NCBI RefSeq assembly: GCF_024346355.1
Contig: NZ_JAGQCU010000015.1
Location: forward strand, 1 to 64,000
From: Cyanobium sp. ATX 6A2
GTDB lineage: Bacteria > Cyanobacteriota > Cyanobacteriia > PCC-6307 > Cyanobiaceae
DNA: 64,000 bases
Reading direction: 5' to 3'
The position numbers were made by a program, and so were the translations under genes. The notes beneath the pieces are model-generated. The model was not told where the DNA came from. It made no database searches and was given only the letters and a program-made list of their open reading frames with translations. Of this stretch, positions 18,422-28,373 are shown in pieces. Positions within the stretch are counted from its first letter, which is position 1. Each line of letters opens with the position of its first letter.

Positions 18422-20552
18422 TCGCCTCCATGGCGATGGCGGCGATCGCCTGGTCGCTGGCCTTGGGCAGCTGCACGTATTTGCCACCGGCAGCCTCGGC
18501 CAGGTCTCTGCCCATGCCGCTGCCGATGAACTTGCGCTCGGTGTCGATCACCAGCAGCTTGAGGCCGAGGGCTCGGTAGCGACTGGCCACCTGCTTCGCC
18601 TCCTCCTTGAGGTCCACCGGCTTCTCCCCCTCCAGCTGGGGCTGGCCGAGCGAACGGCCCAGGGGGACGTTGCCGCGGCCATCGGTGATGGCCACCACCA
18701 CCACCTGGCCCAGATCGCCGGTGGCCAGGGCGTTGGCACCCACGCGCGCGGCCTGGGAGAGGCCGTGGGCCAGGGGGGAGCCGCCACCGCAGGGCATCGA
18801 TTCGAGCCGCCGCCGGGCGGCGGTGATCGAGCGGGTGGGCGGCAACAGCACCTCGGCCTGCTCACCGCGGAAGGGGATCAGGGCGACTTCGTCGCGGTTT
18901 TCATAGGCCTCGGTGAGCAGCCGGATCACGGCCCCCTTGGCGCTCTGCATGCGGTTCAGCGCCATCGAACCGCTGGCGTCCACCAGGAAGATCACCAGGG
19001 CGCCGGCCTTGCGCTGCAGCAGCTTGGCGCGCAGGTCGCCGTCCTCCACCACCACCTTGCGGTGGGGCTGCCGCTCGCGGCGGGATTTCTGGTAGGGCGC
19101 CGCCGCGCGCAGGGTGGCGTCCACGGCAATGCGCTTCACCGGGCCGCGGGGCAGCATCGGCTTCACGTAGCGGCCGCGGGAGTCGCTGAACACCGCGGCC
19201 CGGCTGCCGCTGCCGCCGGTTCGGGCCTTGGCGGCGTTGAACACGAGCAGGTCGGGGTCCACGGCCACCGCTTCGGGATCGAGCAGGAATTCCTCCGGCA
19301 CCTGGGGCGGCGGCTGATCCTCCGGGGTGTCGTCGGGATCCTGCTCATCGGGCTCGTCGGGCTCGCTCTCGGGCTCTTCGGGCTCCTGCTCGTTCTCCGG
19401 CGGCTGGGGATCCTCCGGCGGCTGCTCGCCCTGGGGCGGTGGCGGAGGTGGTGGCGGCTCCAGCGGCTGCTCGGGATCGGGGGGCGGCAGCTGCAGGGCC
19501 CGCGGGGCGATCACCAGGCGCACGGCCACCTGCAGATCGTCGGCCTCCACCCGGTCACGGCCACTCAGGGCCGCGTGGGCCCGGGCCACCCGCACGGCGT
19601 AGAGCTCACTGCGGTGACCCTCCACACCGCCACGGATCGCCTCATTCACCAGATAGGCGATCTGCTCGCTGGCGATCTGCACATCCGGCAGCCACTGGCG
19701 GGCCAGGAGCAACTGGGTGGCCAGGGCATCGCTGTCCTCCTGCCAGCGGGCGCGGAAGCGGCCTGAGGCCTCGGCGTGCTCCATGGCACCGCGGCTGATT
19801 TCCACCCGCTGCTCCAGCTCCAGCACCTGGTTGGCACTGAGACAGATCGCGAAGCGATCGAGCAGGTGGTCGCGCACCGCCCCCTCCTCGGGGTTGAAGG
19901 TGGCGATCAGCAGGCAGCGGCAGGGGTGGCTCAGGCTCAGCCCCTCGCGCTCGATGCGGTTCTCACCGCTGCCCACCGCCGCCAGCATCAGATTGGTGAT
20001 GCCGTCGTCGAGCAGGTTGAGCTCATCCACGTAGAGCACACCGCGGTGCGCCTCGGCCAGCAGCCCCGGCTGAAACACGGCCTGGCCGCTGGCCAACGAG
20101 GCGGTGACATCCACCGAGCCCAGCAGCCGGTCTTCGGTGATGCCCAGCGGCACCTGAACGAACGGCGCGGGGATCACCTTGGTGGGCTGCAGGGCACTGG
20201 GGTCGGCCCTGTCGGGATCGGCCCCGAGGGCAACCAGGCGGGTGCGCGTGGCGTCATCCCACTCGTCGGGTCGCTGGGGGTCGATGTTGAGGGCCGCCGG
20301 CACCGGCTGGCCGGGGGCCGGGGTGCCCAGATCGAGCACGTCGATGGGCGGCAGCAGGGCATGCAGGCCGCGGGCCAGCACCGACTTGCCGGTGCCGCGG
20401 CCGCCGGCGATCACCACCCCGCCCAGGCCAGGATCCACGGCGGCCAGCAGCAGGGCCAGCTTGAGGGTGCCGTGACCGGTGATCGCCGCCAGGGGGAAGG
20501 CGCGAGCCGCTGCGCTGGCCGCGCCGGGGGTGGCCGTGCCGCTTGCAACCAT
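18408..20552 (-). CDS. chlD: Magnesium chelatase subunit D
   Basis: ChlD (714 aa) works with ChlI and ChlH to insert Mg into protoporphyrin IX, the first committed step of chlorophyll synthesis. It has an N-terminal AAA+ region (GGRGTGKSV near residue 50, [12 protein letters not shown]), then an acidic Pro/Glu-rich linker (about 370-445). The C-terminal integrin I domain has the MIDAS motif [10 protein letters not shown]. Its ATG shares a CATG with the divergent folK start, leaving no intergenic space. Confidence 0.95.
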   Translation of the reverse strand: MVASGTATPGAASAAARAFPLAAITGHGTLKLALLLAAVDPGLGGVVIAGGRGTGKSVLARGLHALLPPIDVLDLGTPAPGQPVPAALNIDPQRPDEWDDATRTRLVALGADPDRADPSALQPTKVIPAPFVQVPLGITEDRLLGSVDVTASLASGQAVFQPGLLAEAHRGVLYVDELNLLDDGITNLMLAAVGSGENRIEREGLSLSHPCRCLLIATFNPEEGAVRDHLLDRFAICLSANQVLELEQRVEISRGAMEHAEASGRFRARWQEDSDALATQLLLARQWLPDVQIASEQIAYLVNEAIRGGVEGHRSELYAVRVARAHAALSGRDRVEADDLQVAVRLVIAPRALQLPPPDPEQPLEPPPPPPPPQGEQPPEDPQPPENEQEPEEPESEPDEPDEQDPDDTPEDQPPPQVPEEFLLDPEAVAVDPDLLVFNAAKARTGGSGSRAAVFSDSRGRYVKPMLPRGPVKRIAVDATLRAAAPYQKSRRERQPHRKVVVEDGDLRAKLLQRKAGALVIFLVDASGSMALNRMQSAKGAVIRLLTEAYENRDEVALIPFRGEQAEVLLPPTRSITAARRRLESMPCGGGSPLAHGLSQAARVGANALATGDLGQVVVVAITDGRGNVPLGRSLGQPQLEGEKPVDLKEEAKQVASRYRALGLKLLVIDTERKFIGSGMGRDLAEAAGGKYVQLPKASDQAIAAIAMEAISAV

Positions 20553-21246
20553 GGAACGGTCCAGCCCCTGCGTCGTGCGCGCCAGTCTCGCTGATCAGGC
20601 CGAAGCCGCTGCGGGCGGCGCCCCAGACCTGGCCATCGCCCTGGGAGCCAACCTGCCCAGCCCGGCGGGTCCACCCCTGGCCACGCTGCTGGCGGTGCGG
20701 CCCCTGCTGGCGCGGGTGCTGGCCGACTGGCAGGCGGCGTTCTGCCGTCCAGCTCCCGGCGCCGGGGGCCGTCTGATCTGGTCGCCGCTGTTCCGCACCG
20801 CACCGGTGGGTGGGCCGGCGGATCAGCCGGCCTATCTCAATGCCGTGCTGCTGGTGCGGGGTGCCGGCAGCCCCGGCTGCGCCGCCGCCTGCGCCCTTCT
20901 CGAGCGCCTGCACCAGCTGGAGCGGCGTTTCGGCCGGCAGCGGCGCGAGCCGTGGGGGCCGCGCAGCCTCGACCTCGATCTGCTCTGGTGGGGCCGGCTG
21001 CGCTGCCGCGGTGGCGACCTGGAGCTTCCCCACCCCCGCTGGCGGCAGCGGGCCTTTGTGCTGGCGCCCCTGGCGGCGATCGCGGCAGCGCCCCCCCGGC
21101 CGGAGGCCCCCACAACCTGCGCCGCCCGGCAGATCTGCGCTCCGCTGACAGGCGAACACCTGGCCGAGGCTCTGGCCGCGGCCCTGGCTGCGGCCGACGA
21201 ACCGGCACCGCTGCGGCTGGCGGGCCGGCCAGGCTGGCCTGACTAG
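20551..21246 (+). CDS. folK: 2-amino-4-hydroxy-6-hydroxymethyldihydropteridine pyrophosphokinase
   Basis: FolK (up to 231 aa) transfers pyrophosphate from ATP to the pterin in folate synthesis. The core begins at [16 protein letters not shown] and YLNAVLLV are present, and the signature [18 protein letters not shown], then [15 protein letters not shown]. The start is uncertain: ATG 20551 overlaps the chlD start, and GTG 20575 would also precede the core. The C-terminal 50 residues are Ala-rich and beyond the usual family end. Confidence 0.9.
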   Translation: MERSSPCVVRASLADQAEAAAGGAPDLAIALGANLPSPAGPPLATLLAVRPLLARVLADWQAAFCRPAPGAGGRLIWSPLFRTAPVGGPADQPAYLNAVLLVRGAGSPGCAAACALLERLHQLERRFGRQRREPWGPRSLDLDLLWWGRLRCRGGDLELPHPRWRQRAFVLAPLAAIAAAPPRPEAPTTCAARQICAPLTGEHLAEALAAALAAADEPAPLRLAGRPGWPD

Positions 21247-21261
21247 GGTGCCTGGAGCCAG

Positions 21262-21750
21262 GTGCTTGCCGTGGTCAGTGCCGCCGACCGGGCCCACATG
21301 CGTCAAGCCATCGCCCTGATGCGCCAGGCCGGGGTGGTGGATCGCAGCGGTGGCCCCTTCGGAGCCGTGGTGGTGCGCGATGGGACGGTGCTCGGCGCCG
21401 CCGGCAACAGCGTGCTGCGGGACCACGACCCCACCGCCCACGCCGAGGTGAACGCCATCCGCCAGGCCTGCCGCGCCGTGGGCAGCCACGATCTCAGCGG
21501 CGCAGTGCTGTATGCCAGCGGTGAGTGCTGCCCGATGTGTTACGCGGCGGCCTACTGGGCCCGCATCGCCAAGGTGTATTTCGCCTCGCGCTGGAGCGAC
21601 TACGCCGATCTGTTCGACGACGCCCGCATCCACGCCGACATGGCCAGCCCGGCCGAGCAGCGACAGCTGGCTCCCGAGCCGCTGCTGCGGGAGGAGGCCC
21701 TGACGGTGTGGGCGGAGTTCCGGCAACTGGAGGACGGCGCCCGCTACTGA
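21262..21750 (+). CDS. Guanine-deaminase-like nucleoside deaminase
   Basis: This 162-aa zinc deaminase of the CDA superfamily has HAEVNAI (Zn ligand and catalytic Glu) and GECCPMCYAA (the two Zn Cys). The C-terminal part (YWARIAKVYFA, FDDARIHADM, WAEFRQL) resembles Bacillus GuaD more than TadA. It probably converts guanine to xanthine, or acts on a related base. GTG starts at 21262 and 21271 are both possible. It lies 15 bp after folK in a run of plus-strand genes. Confidence 0.85.
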   Translation: MLAVVSAADRAHMRQAIALMRQAGVVDRSGGPFGAVVVRDGTVLGAAGNSVLRDHDPTAHAEVNAIRQACRAVGSHDLSGAVLYASGECCPMCYAAAYWARIAKVYFASRWSDYADLFDDARIHADMASPAEQRQLAPEPLLREEALTVWAEFRQLEDGARY

Positions 21751-21789
21751 CGCTCCGGCGGCCATGCTGGTGGCAACCGCCCAGCCGCC

Positions 21790-22350
21790 ATGGCGCCCCT
21801 GCCGCCCCCCGAGCCCGCGCGCCACCTGGAAACCACCGCGGCCCTCGATGCCCGCAAGTTGCGCTTTGAGATCAACCGGGTGGAGTTGCCCATGGGGGTG
21901 GAGGGCCGCTTCGGGGTGATCAAGCATCCCGGCGCCTCACTGGCGGTGCCGGTGCTCAACGACGGCCGGGTGGTGATCCTGCGCCAGTACCGCTTCGCGG
22001 TGGCCGCCCGGCTGCTGGAGTTTCCGGCCGGCACCCTCGATCCGGGCGAGACGCCGCTCAGCACCATGAAACGGGAGCTGCAGGAGGAGGCGGGCTACAG
22101 CGCGACGCGCTGGGATCCACTCGGGGCCCTGCTGCCCTGCCCGGGCTATTCCGACGAGGTGATCCACCTGTTCCTGGCCCGCCAGCTCAGCCCCCTGGAG
22201 CAGCCCCCCGCCGGCGATGACGACGAAGACCTGGAGGTGCTGCTGTTGGAGCCGGCCGCGCTGGACGCCGCCCTGGCCAGCGGCGATGAATACCTCGACG
22301 GCAAGAGCGTGGCCGCCTGGCTGCGCGCCAAGCAGGTTCTGGGGCTCTGA
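21790..22350 (+). CDS. NUDIX hydrolase, ADP-ribose pyrophosphatase-like
   Basis: The product is 186 aa. The NUDIX box is visible as GTLDPGETPLSTMKRELQEEAGY, preceded by ILRQYRFA and LLEFPAG, as in ADP-ribose pyrophosphatases (NudF-like). It would hydrolyse ADP-ribose or a related nucleoside diphosphate sugar. The stop overlaps the ATG of the photolyase gene (TGATG), so the two are probably co-translated. Confidence 0.9.
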   Translation: MAPLPPPEPARHLETTAALDARKLRFEINRVELPMGVEGRFGVIKHPGASLAVPVLNDGRVVILRQYRFAVAARLLEFPAGTLDPGETPLSTMKRELQEEAGYSATRWDPLGALLPCPGYSDEVIHLFLARQLSPLEQPPAGDDDEDLEVLLLEPAALDAALASGDEYLDGKSVAAWLRAKQVLGL

Positions 22351-23861
22351 TGAGCCCAGCGCGCTGGCTGTTCTGGCACCGCCGCGATCTGCGCCTGGCC
22401 GACAACCTGGGCCTGGCGGCGGCGGCCGCCGCCACCCCTGCAGTGACGGGGGTGTTCCTGCTCGATCCGGCGATCCTGCAGGGCCCGGCCCAGGCGGGGA
22501 TTCCCGGCGATCTGGCGGCGGTGGCGCCGGCCCGGCTGTGGTTTCTGCAGGAGAGCCTGCAGGAGCTGGCCGAGGCCTGGCGGGCGGCCGGCAGCCGGCT
22601 GCTGGTGCTGCAAGGCGATCCCGAGCAGCTGCTGCCCCGCACCGCCGCCGCCCTGGGCGCCGCGGTGGTGGCCTGGAACCGCGACGTGGAGCCCTTCGCT
22701 CGCGAGCGCGACCGGCGGGTGGCGCGGGCGCTGCAGGCCGATGGGCGCAGGGTGCTGGCCGGCTGGGACCAGCTGCTGGTGGAGCCCGAGGCGCTGGCCA
22801 CCGGCGCAGGGGATCCCTACCGGGTGTACGGCCCCTACTGGCGCAGCTGGCGGCGGCGGGTGGAGCAGCTGGAGGCCCTGGGTTCGGCCGCCTCGGGGGG
22901 CATGGATCCCCTGGCGGCCCCGAACGCCCTGATCGACTGCGACCCCGCCCAGCTCAGCGGGCTGCCACTGGTGAGCCCGGAGCTGGAGCACGGCTTCAGC
23001 GGCGCCGACCTCTGCCCCTGCCGGCCCGGGGAAGCCGCAGCCCAGCAGCAACTGGCGGCCTTCTGCGCCGGCCTGGGCGGCAGCGGCCGCGCGGCGCCCC
23101 TGCTGGCCTACGACGAAGGCCGCAACATCCCGGGCGAGGCGGGCACCTCGGCCCTGAGTGCGGCGCTGAAGTTCGGCACGCTCAGCCCGCGCCAGGCCTG
23201 GGGGGCGGCCCAGCAGGCCCGCGGCACCGTGGCCGTGCTGGGCGGAGCCGAGGAGGCCATGGCCTCGATCGGGGTGTGGGAGCAGGAGCTGGCCTGGCGC
23301 GAGTTCTACCAGCAGGCCCTGTTCCACTTCCCCGCCCTGGCCGAGGGGCCCTACCGGCCCCAGTGGCGAGCCTTCCCCTGGGAGAACAGCCCCGAGCGCT
23401 TCGCCGCCTGGCGCCACGGGCTCACCGGCATGCCGATCATCGATGCGGCCATGCGTCAGCTGAATGAGAGCGGCTGGATGCACAACCGCTGCCGCATGAT
23501 CGTGGCCTCCTTCCTGGTGAAAGACCTGATCTGCGACTGGCGCTGGGGCGAGGCCGCCTTCATGGCCCGGCTGGTGGACGGCGATCTGGCTGCCAACAAC
23601 GGCGGCTGGCAGTGGAGCGCCAGCAGCGGCATGGACCCCAAGCCCCTGCGCATCTTCAACCCGGCCACCCAGGCCAGCAAGTTCGACCCCGAAGCCCGCT
23701 ACATCCGCCACTGGCTGCCGGAGCTGAAGCACGTGGCCACCCGCGATCTTCTCAGCGGCGAGATCGCCCCGCTGGAGCGCCGCGGCTACCCGGCGCCGCT
23801 TGTGAACCACAAAACCCAGCAGGCGCGCTTCAAGGCGCTCTACGCCGGCATCCGGGGCTAG
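22350..23861 (+). CDS. phrA: Deoxyribodipyrimidine photolyase (CPD, class I)
   Basis: This 503-aa photolyase repairs UV-induced cyclobutane pyrimidine dimers using blue light. The N-terminal alpha/beta antenna domain starts WLFWHRRDLRLADN. The C-terminal FAD domain has WREFYQQALFHFP, DAAMRQLNESGWMHNRCRM and DGDLAANNGGWQWSASSG. Overall it resembles the Anacystis (8-HDF antenna) type. It is intact and translationally coupled to the NUDIX gene, with a second photolyase-like gene 2.4 kb further on. Confidence 0.94.
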   Translation: MSPARWLFWHRRDLRLADNLGLAAAAAATPAVTGVFLLDPAILQGPAQAGIPGDLAAVAPARLWFLQESLQELAEAWRAAGSRLLVLQGDPEQLLPRTAAALGAAVVAWNRDVEPFARERDRRVARALQADGRRVLAGWDQLLVEPEALATGAGDPYRVYGPYWRSWRRRVEQLEALGSAASGGMDPLAAPNALIDCDPAQLSGLPLVSPELEHGFSGADLCPCRPGEAAAQQQLAAFCAGLGGSGRAAPLLAYDEGRNIPGEAGTSALSAALKFGTLSPRQAWGAAQQARGTVAVLGGAEEAMASIGVWEQELAWREFYQQALFHFPALAEGPYRPQWRAFPWENSPERFAAWRHGLTGMPIIDAAMRQLNESGWMHNRCRMIVASFLVKDLICDWRWGEAAFMARLVDGDLAANNGGWQWSASSGMDPKPLRIFNPATQASKFDPEARYIRHWLPELKHVATRDLLSGEIAPLERRGYPAPLVNHKTQQARFKALYAGIRG

Positions 23862-23864
23862 GGA

Positions 23865-25004
23865 TCAGGCCACCAGGGGCTGCACAGCGGGCATCAGCCT
23901 GTGCAGGGCCTCGATCACCCGCCGCTGTCGGGCCTCGCCCAGCTCGGGGAAGATCGGCAGGCTGAGCACCTCCTCGCAGAGACGCTCGGTGACCGGCAAG
24001 GACCCCGGGCCATAGCCGAGGCTCTCGTAGGCGGGCTGGCGGTGGATCGGGATCGGGTAGTAGATGATCGTGCTCACCCCGGCCTCCTGCAGCTGCTGCT
24101 TGAGCCAGTCGCGGCAGTGCAGCTCTTCGGTGGGGGTGACCCGCAGCACGTATTGGTTCCAGCTGTGGCCCACCGGGCCGGGGGCAGGCAGGCTGAGACC
24201 GGGCAGATCGACCAGCTGGCGCCCGTAATGGCTGGCCAGCTCACGGCGGGCTTCGAGCCAGCGCTGCAGATGGGGCAGTTTCACCGCCAGCACGGCGGCC
24301 TGGATGGCATCGAGGCGGCTGTTGTAGCCGAGGGCGGTGTGCAGGTAGCGGCGCGGCATGCCGTGCACCGCCAGCTCCCGCACCCGCTGGGCCAGCTCCG
24401 GATCACGGCAGCTAACGGCGCCGCCATCACCGGCAGCCCCGAGGTTCTTGGTGGGGAAGAAGCTGAAACAGCCGGCATCGCCCCAGCTGCCCACGGGCCG
24501 GCCCGCCCAGGTGGCGCCGGTGGCCTGGGCACAGTCTTCGATCACATGCAGGCCATGGCGCTCGGCGATGGCGCACACCCGCTCCATGTCCACGGGCCGG
24601 CCGAACAGGTGCACCGGCAGCAGGGCACGGGTGGCCGGGGTGATCGCCGATTCCAGCTGATCGAGGTTGATCAGGTAGCTGCTCTCCAGCACGTCCACGA
24701 ACACCGGCGTGGCGCCCACGGCACTGATCGCCTCGGCGGTGGCAAAGAAGCTGAAGGAGGGGGTGATCACCTCATCGCCGGGTCCGATGCCCAGCCCCCG
24801 CAGGGCCAGCACCAGGGCATCGGTGCCGCTGTTGCAGCCCACGGCGTGGGGAACGCCGCAGGCGGCGGCGAAATCGCGCTCGAAGTCGGCGGTGACGGCC
24901 CCGCCGATGTACTGCCCGCTGCGCAACACCCCCAGCACGGCCTGATCAAGGGCGTCGCCGAGCTCCTGGATCTGGTCGCCCAGGCTGAAGGGAGGCACAG
25001 TCAT
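23865..25004 (-). CDS. DegT/DnrJ/EryC1-family PLP aminotransferase
   Basis: This 379-aa sugar-aminotransferase-type enzyme has GCNSGTDALVLALRGLGIGPGDEVITPSFSF near the N-terminus. VIEDCAQATGA and the PLP-lysine block SFFPTKNLGAAGDGG follow. YNSRLDAIQAAVL and YYPIPIHRQPAY are also present. It probably transaminates a UDP-keto-sugar for surface polysaccharide. It is convergent with phrA (3-bp gap) and its substrate is unknown. Confidence 0.9.
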   Translation of the reverse strand: MTVPPFSLGDQIQELGDALDQAVLGVLRSGQYIGGAVTADFERDFAAACGVPHAVGCNSGTDALVLALRGLGIGPGDEVITPSFSFFATAEAISAVGATPVFVDVLESSYLINLDQLESAITPATRALLPVHLFGRPVDMERVCAIAERHGLHVIEDCAQATGATWAGRPVGSWGDAGCFSFFPTKNLGAAGDGGAVSCRDPELAQRVRELAVHGMPRRYLHTALGYNSRLDAIQAAVLAVKLPHLQRWLEARRELASHYGRQLVDLPGLSLPAPGPVGHSWNQYVLRVTPTEELHCRDWLKQQLQEAGVSTIIYYPIPIHRQPAYESLGYGPGSLPVTERLCEEVLSLPIFPELGEARQRRVIEALHRLMPAVQPLVA

Positions 25005-25036
25005 CGCAGGACTTTACGCGGCCCGGCCGGTGGGGA

Positions 25037-25672
25037 TCAGCGGGCCCATTCCGGTTCCTCGCCTGGATGCCACTTGATGTTGCAGCCGATCGCCGGGCGC
25101 TGCTCCGCCGCCACCGGCTCACCGGCCAGCACCGCCGCGATGGCGGCGCGGATGTCGCGGCCATCGCGGGGCTCGGCGTTGCCGGGGCGGCTGGCGTCGA
25201 GCTGGCCCCGGTACACCAGGCGCGACACGCCATCAGCCGCCGGGGCGAACAGGAAGGGGTCGGGGGTGCAGGCGGCCCGGAAGGCCCGGGCCAGCTGCTG
25301 GCCTTCATCGAACAGGTAGGGGAAGCGCCAGCCATGGCGTTCGGCCTGGGCGCGCAGGCCCTCCGGGCCGTCCTGGGGATGGGTGGCGGTGCTGTTGCTG
25401 GAGATCGCCAGCAGGGCCAGGGGCGGCTGGGGGGCCGCTGCAGTGGGGGTGGCGACGTGGGCCTGCAGCCGGGTGATCTCCGGCTCAACGTGCTTCACGA
25501 ACGGACAGTGGGCGCAGAGAAACAACACCAGCAGGGGCCGCTGGCCCAGGGTTTCGAGCTGCAGCGGCTCGCCGCTCACCTGGCGGGCGCGGCCGGCCGC
25601 CAGCACGGCGCTGATCGCCGTGAACGGCAGCGCCGTGCCCAGGGGAAGCATGGTGGAGGGCGTCAGCGCCAT
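25037..25672 (-). CDS. Thioredoxin-fold redoxin (AhpC/TSA-like)
   Basis: This 211-aa thioredoxin-like protein has the motif LFLCAHCPFVKHVEPEI near residue 50, a CxxC variant (CAHC) typical of a cyanobacterial redoxin group. ISSNSTATHPQD and FPYLFDEGQQLARAF are also present. No signal peptide is evident, so it is probably cytoplasmic. A role in thiol redox or peroxide handling is inferred from fold only. Confidence 0.85.
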   Translation of the reverse strand: MALTPSTMLPLGTALPFTAISAVLAAGRARQVSGEPLQLETLGQRPLLVLFLCAHCPFVKHVEPEITRLQAHVATPTAAAPQPPLALLAISSNSTATHPQDGPEGLRAQAERHGWRFPYLFDEGQQLARAFRAACTPDPFLFAPAADGVSRLVYRGQLDASRPGNAEPRDGRDIRAAIAAVLAGEPVAAEQRPAIGCNIKWHPGEEPEWAR

Positions 25673-25690
25673 GGGGCCGTTCAGCGAGCA

Positions 25691-26239
25691 ATGCCAGCAG
25701 TCAAGTTAGGGAGGGTGCGACACGGGGGATCGCTGGCCGGAACCCTGGTGGCGGCCCTGCTGGCCAGTGGCTGCATCCCAGCCCATCGCGCCCCCAGCTG
25801 GGCCATCTACCCGCTGCAGCGGCGCACCGCCCACGACGGCCTGGCGGTGGTGAGCCAGCCCAATGGCTACGGGCTGCACATCTGGATCGGCACCGACACC
25901 AGCGAGAGCGGCATCTGCCAGCCGCGCTGGAATCCCGACCCGGCACGGCTGTTCAACGGCAATGGCACGGCCCCGTTCAGCTCAGGACTGGCCAGCCGGG
26001 AGGAGTTCTTCGCCGCCGTGGCCCGCAGCGACGTGCGGCGCGCCCTGCGGGAGCAGAGCGAAGCCCTCTGCCAGGCCCGCGATCCCCGCCGCAGCTTCCG
26101 CTGGCTGGAGCCACCCCGCTCGGCCGATGAGGTGAAGGCCGAGGCGTTGCCGCTGCTGCAGGAGGAGGACCTGCTCAGCGACCCGGAGACCGTGCAGCGG
26201 CAGGAGGAGCAGCTGCTCAACCCTGACCGGAGCGACTGA
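25691..26239 (+). CDS. Hypothetical lipoprotein
   Basis: The product is 182 aa with an N-terminal signal ending in a lipobox LLASGC (Cys about residue 28), so it is predicted to be membrane-anchored by lipid. The mature part has a short conserved-looking block (GYGLHIWIGTDTSESGICQPRW) and an acidic C-terminus. I do not recognise a family. It is divergent from the redoxin gene (18 bp apart) and its 3' end overlaps the convergent photolyase-like gene by 23 bp. Confidence 0.75.
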   Translation: MPAVKLGRVRHGGSLAGTLVAALLASGCIPAHRAPSWAIYPLQRRTAHDGLAVVSQPNGYGLHIWIGTDTSESGICQPRWNPDPARLFNGNGTAPFSSGLASREEFFAAVARSDVRRALREQSEALCQARDPRRSFRWLEPPRSADEVKAEALPLLQEEDLLSDPETVQRQEEQLLNPDRSD

Positions 26240-27530
26240 ACCCCGCCCAGACGAGAGGCTCGACCCGGCGCCAGTAGCGCGAGAAGCGGCGCAGATCCGG
26301 GGCACCGGCACCATCCAGCGGCAGGTCCACGAAGGGGTCGGGCTCCAGCACCTGCAGCGGCAGAGCCCCAGCCACCTGCCGGGCGATCGCCGCGAAGCGA
26401 GGGTCCACGGCCCGGCTGGTGACGATGCCGTCCGAGCCCGCCGCGGCCGCGGCCGCCAGCAGCTCGGCGGCCACATCGCCTTCGCCCACGGCCACCGGGA
26501 GCTCCGCCAGGCATGCGCGCAGAAAGCGCAGCCGCCCCGGTGCCAGGGGCTCACCGCCCGTGGTGCTGGTGCGTCCGGCGATCAGCTCGGCATCGAACAC
26601 GAACAGCGCCGGCGCAGTGGGGTGGGCCTTGAGCGCCGGGTTGGCGGGACCGAGGGCCTCGCCGTGTACCCACACCAGCGGCCGATGCGGCGGGGCGGCA
26701 CACGGGGCGGCACAGGGGGTGATCCGCTGCGGCTCCGCGTCGGTGGGGGCGCCGAAGCGGCTGGAATCCTGGACCATGACAGGCCGGAACAGCCGCGCCT
26801 GCAGCTCTTCATAGGGGGCCTCGAACGGGCAGTCGCGGCCGGCCCGGGGGCAGTGGCGGCAGTAGCGACCGCCGCTGTAGCGCTCGAGGTTGTCGCGGTT
26901 GAAGATGTAGGGCTTGCTGCTGAAGCTGCTGGCCAGCCACTGCCAGCTGAGGTTGTTGCTGGCCGGGTCGCCATCGAGCAGGTGCTGCAGGAACCAGGCG
27001 GCACCGGCCTGCCAGCGCACCCGGCGCCAGTGCACCAGATAGCTGGCGAGCCACATCCGGGCGTGGTTGTGCAGCCAGCCCGTGGCCATCAGCTCCGTGG
27101 CAAAGGCGTCGATGCAGGCCAGGCCGGTGCTGGCAGCGGCCACATCGGTGGGCAGGTCCGGCGCGTAGCTGGCCGGGTGATGGCCGGTCTTGAGGGGCTC
27201 GAGGTCGCTCCAGATGCCATCCCCCAGCAGCAACCAGAGCCGCTGCCAGTAGTCACGCCAGCCCAGCTCGTTGATCAGTTTTCCGGCAATCCGGCGCCCC
27301 TCGGCCTGGCGCTCGGGCTGGCCGTAGCCACGGGCCCGCAGCCAGGCGAACACGGCCTCGCGCACCTCCGCCAGGGTGAGCACGCCATGGCGGATGTACG
27401 GCGAGAGGCGGGTGACGGCCCCGTCGAGGTGGTTGCGGGTGGCGCCGTAGGCCCGCGGATCGATCGCCGCCAGGCGCTGCTCAGCCGCCCGGCGGCCGCC
27501 GGGAAGCGGAGGCACATTCGCCGGTTCCAT
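26217..27530 (-). CDS. Photolyase/cryptochrome-like protein with permuted domain order
   Basis: This 437-aa protein begins directly with the helical FAD-binding domain (about 1-245): TRLSPYIRHG, ELGWRDYWQRLW, GWLHNHARMWLASYL and DGDPASNNLSWQWLAS. The Rossmann-like antenna domain comes last: PLVWVHGEALGPANPALKA, LFVFDAEL, RLRFLRACLAELP. Normal photolyases have the opposite order. Between the domains is a Cys cluster (YCRHCPRAGRDCPF, C-x2-C-x6-C) that might hold metal. ATG 27530 is preferred over GTG 27554. The function (repair or photosensing) is not clear. Confidence 0.85.
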   Translation of the reverse strand: MEPANVPPLPGGRRAAEQRLAAIDPRAYGATRNHLDGAVTRLSPYIRHGVLTLAEVREAVFAWLRARGYGQPERQAEGRRIAGKLINELGWRDYWQRLWLLLGDGIWSDLEPLKTGHHPASYAPDLPTDVAAASTGLACIDAFATELMATGWLHNHARMWLASYLVHWRRVRWQAGAAWFLQHLLDGDPASNNLSWQWLASSFSSKPYIFNRDNLERYSGGRYCRHCPRAGRDCPFEAPYEELQARLFRPVMVQDSSRFGAPTDAEPQRITPCAAPCAAPPHRPLVWVHGEALGPANPALKAHPTAPALFVFDAELIAGRTSTTGGEPLAPGRLRFLRACLAELPVAVGEGDVAAELLAAAAAAGSDGIVTSRAVDPRFAAIARQVAGALPLQVLEPDPFVDLPLDGAGAPDLRRFSRYWRRVEPLVWAGFSRSGQG

Positions 27531-27573
27531 GGCCAGCCTCGGCAACCCGGCCACGATCCTCGCTGCAGCACGG

Positions 27574-28257
27574 TCATGGCGGTGCTGGAGCCGGAAGCAT
27601 CGCGACAGCGCCCACGTACCCCTCAGGAAGGTGGAGGCGCCAATGGCGCGTCAGCTGGCAGAGGCCAGGGGGCGGTGCGGCGGCCAGACCCCAGCCTCCG
27701 GCCTTGAGTTCGGCCTCGAGCTGGCACCAGGCCTGCAGGAAGGCTGCTCGTTGTTCGGCCTGGGGCTGTTCGAGGAGGGCCTCAACCTGTTGACTCGAAA
27801 ACAGCCGGCGTGCAATCGGCTCCCAGTCCAGATCAGCCCGCTGCTTCTCCACATCAACCCCGACGGGCCGATTCGGATGCAGTGCCAGAAGAATGAGTGC
27901 TCCGGAATGGCTGATGTTGAACTGTGGTCCACCCGGACAATAGGGTTTGCCGTTGAAACCCACTTCAACAGGAACAGACGACGCGGGAGTATTCAGGACA
28001 TGCGCGAGGAGGTGGCGCAATAATCCTCGCCCCAGAAGAAAGCGATCCCGGTCACCAGTAAGGCGATACGCTGAATGCCGCTGTCGCTCCTCAGGCGAGA
28101 GAGTGGAGGCAAAGTCGGCCATAAGATCCTGCGAGACACCACTGCGTCGATCCAGACAGAAGAGAAGAGGTTCACTCGGAAAACCGATCAAGAACCGCAG
28201 GGATTCGGCAATGGAAGCGGGATGACCCGAGGTCAACATCAGAGGACTCAAATCCAT
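27574..28257 (-). CDS. 4'-phosphopantetheinyl transferase (Sfp/HetI type)
   Basis: This 227-aa enzyme attaches phosphopantetheine to carrier domains, here most likely those of the adjacent NRPS. The family blocks are GRGLLRHLLA, GKPYCPGGPQFNISHSG, VGVDVEKQ and WCQLEAELKAGG. The last is a WxxLEA version of the usual WxxKEA. The start at 28257 has a strong AGGGAGG six bases upstream; ATG 28290 lacks it. It is downstream of the last NRPS gene by 116 bp and is likely co-transcribed. Confidence 0.9.
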   Translation of the reverse strand: MDLSPLMLTSGHPASIAESLRFLIGFPSEPLLFCLDRRSGVSQDLMADFASTLSPEERQRHSAYRLTGDRDRFLLGRGLLRHLLAHVLNTPASSVPVEVGFNGKPYCPGGPQFNISHSGALILLALHPNRPVGVDVEKQRADLDWEPIARRLFSSQQVEALLEQPQAEQRAAFLQAWCQLEAELKAGGWGLAAAPPPGLCQLTRHWRLHLPEGYVGAVAMLPAPAPP

Positions 28258-28373
28258 AGATAGCCTCCCTGGCCCATATCTCCGCGGCATATCTTCAAAG
28301 ATTAATCAACGCCGGACAGGCTCCAGAAACAATCTAGAATAGGCATCCCGAGCAAGGCATAATTGATATCACG

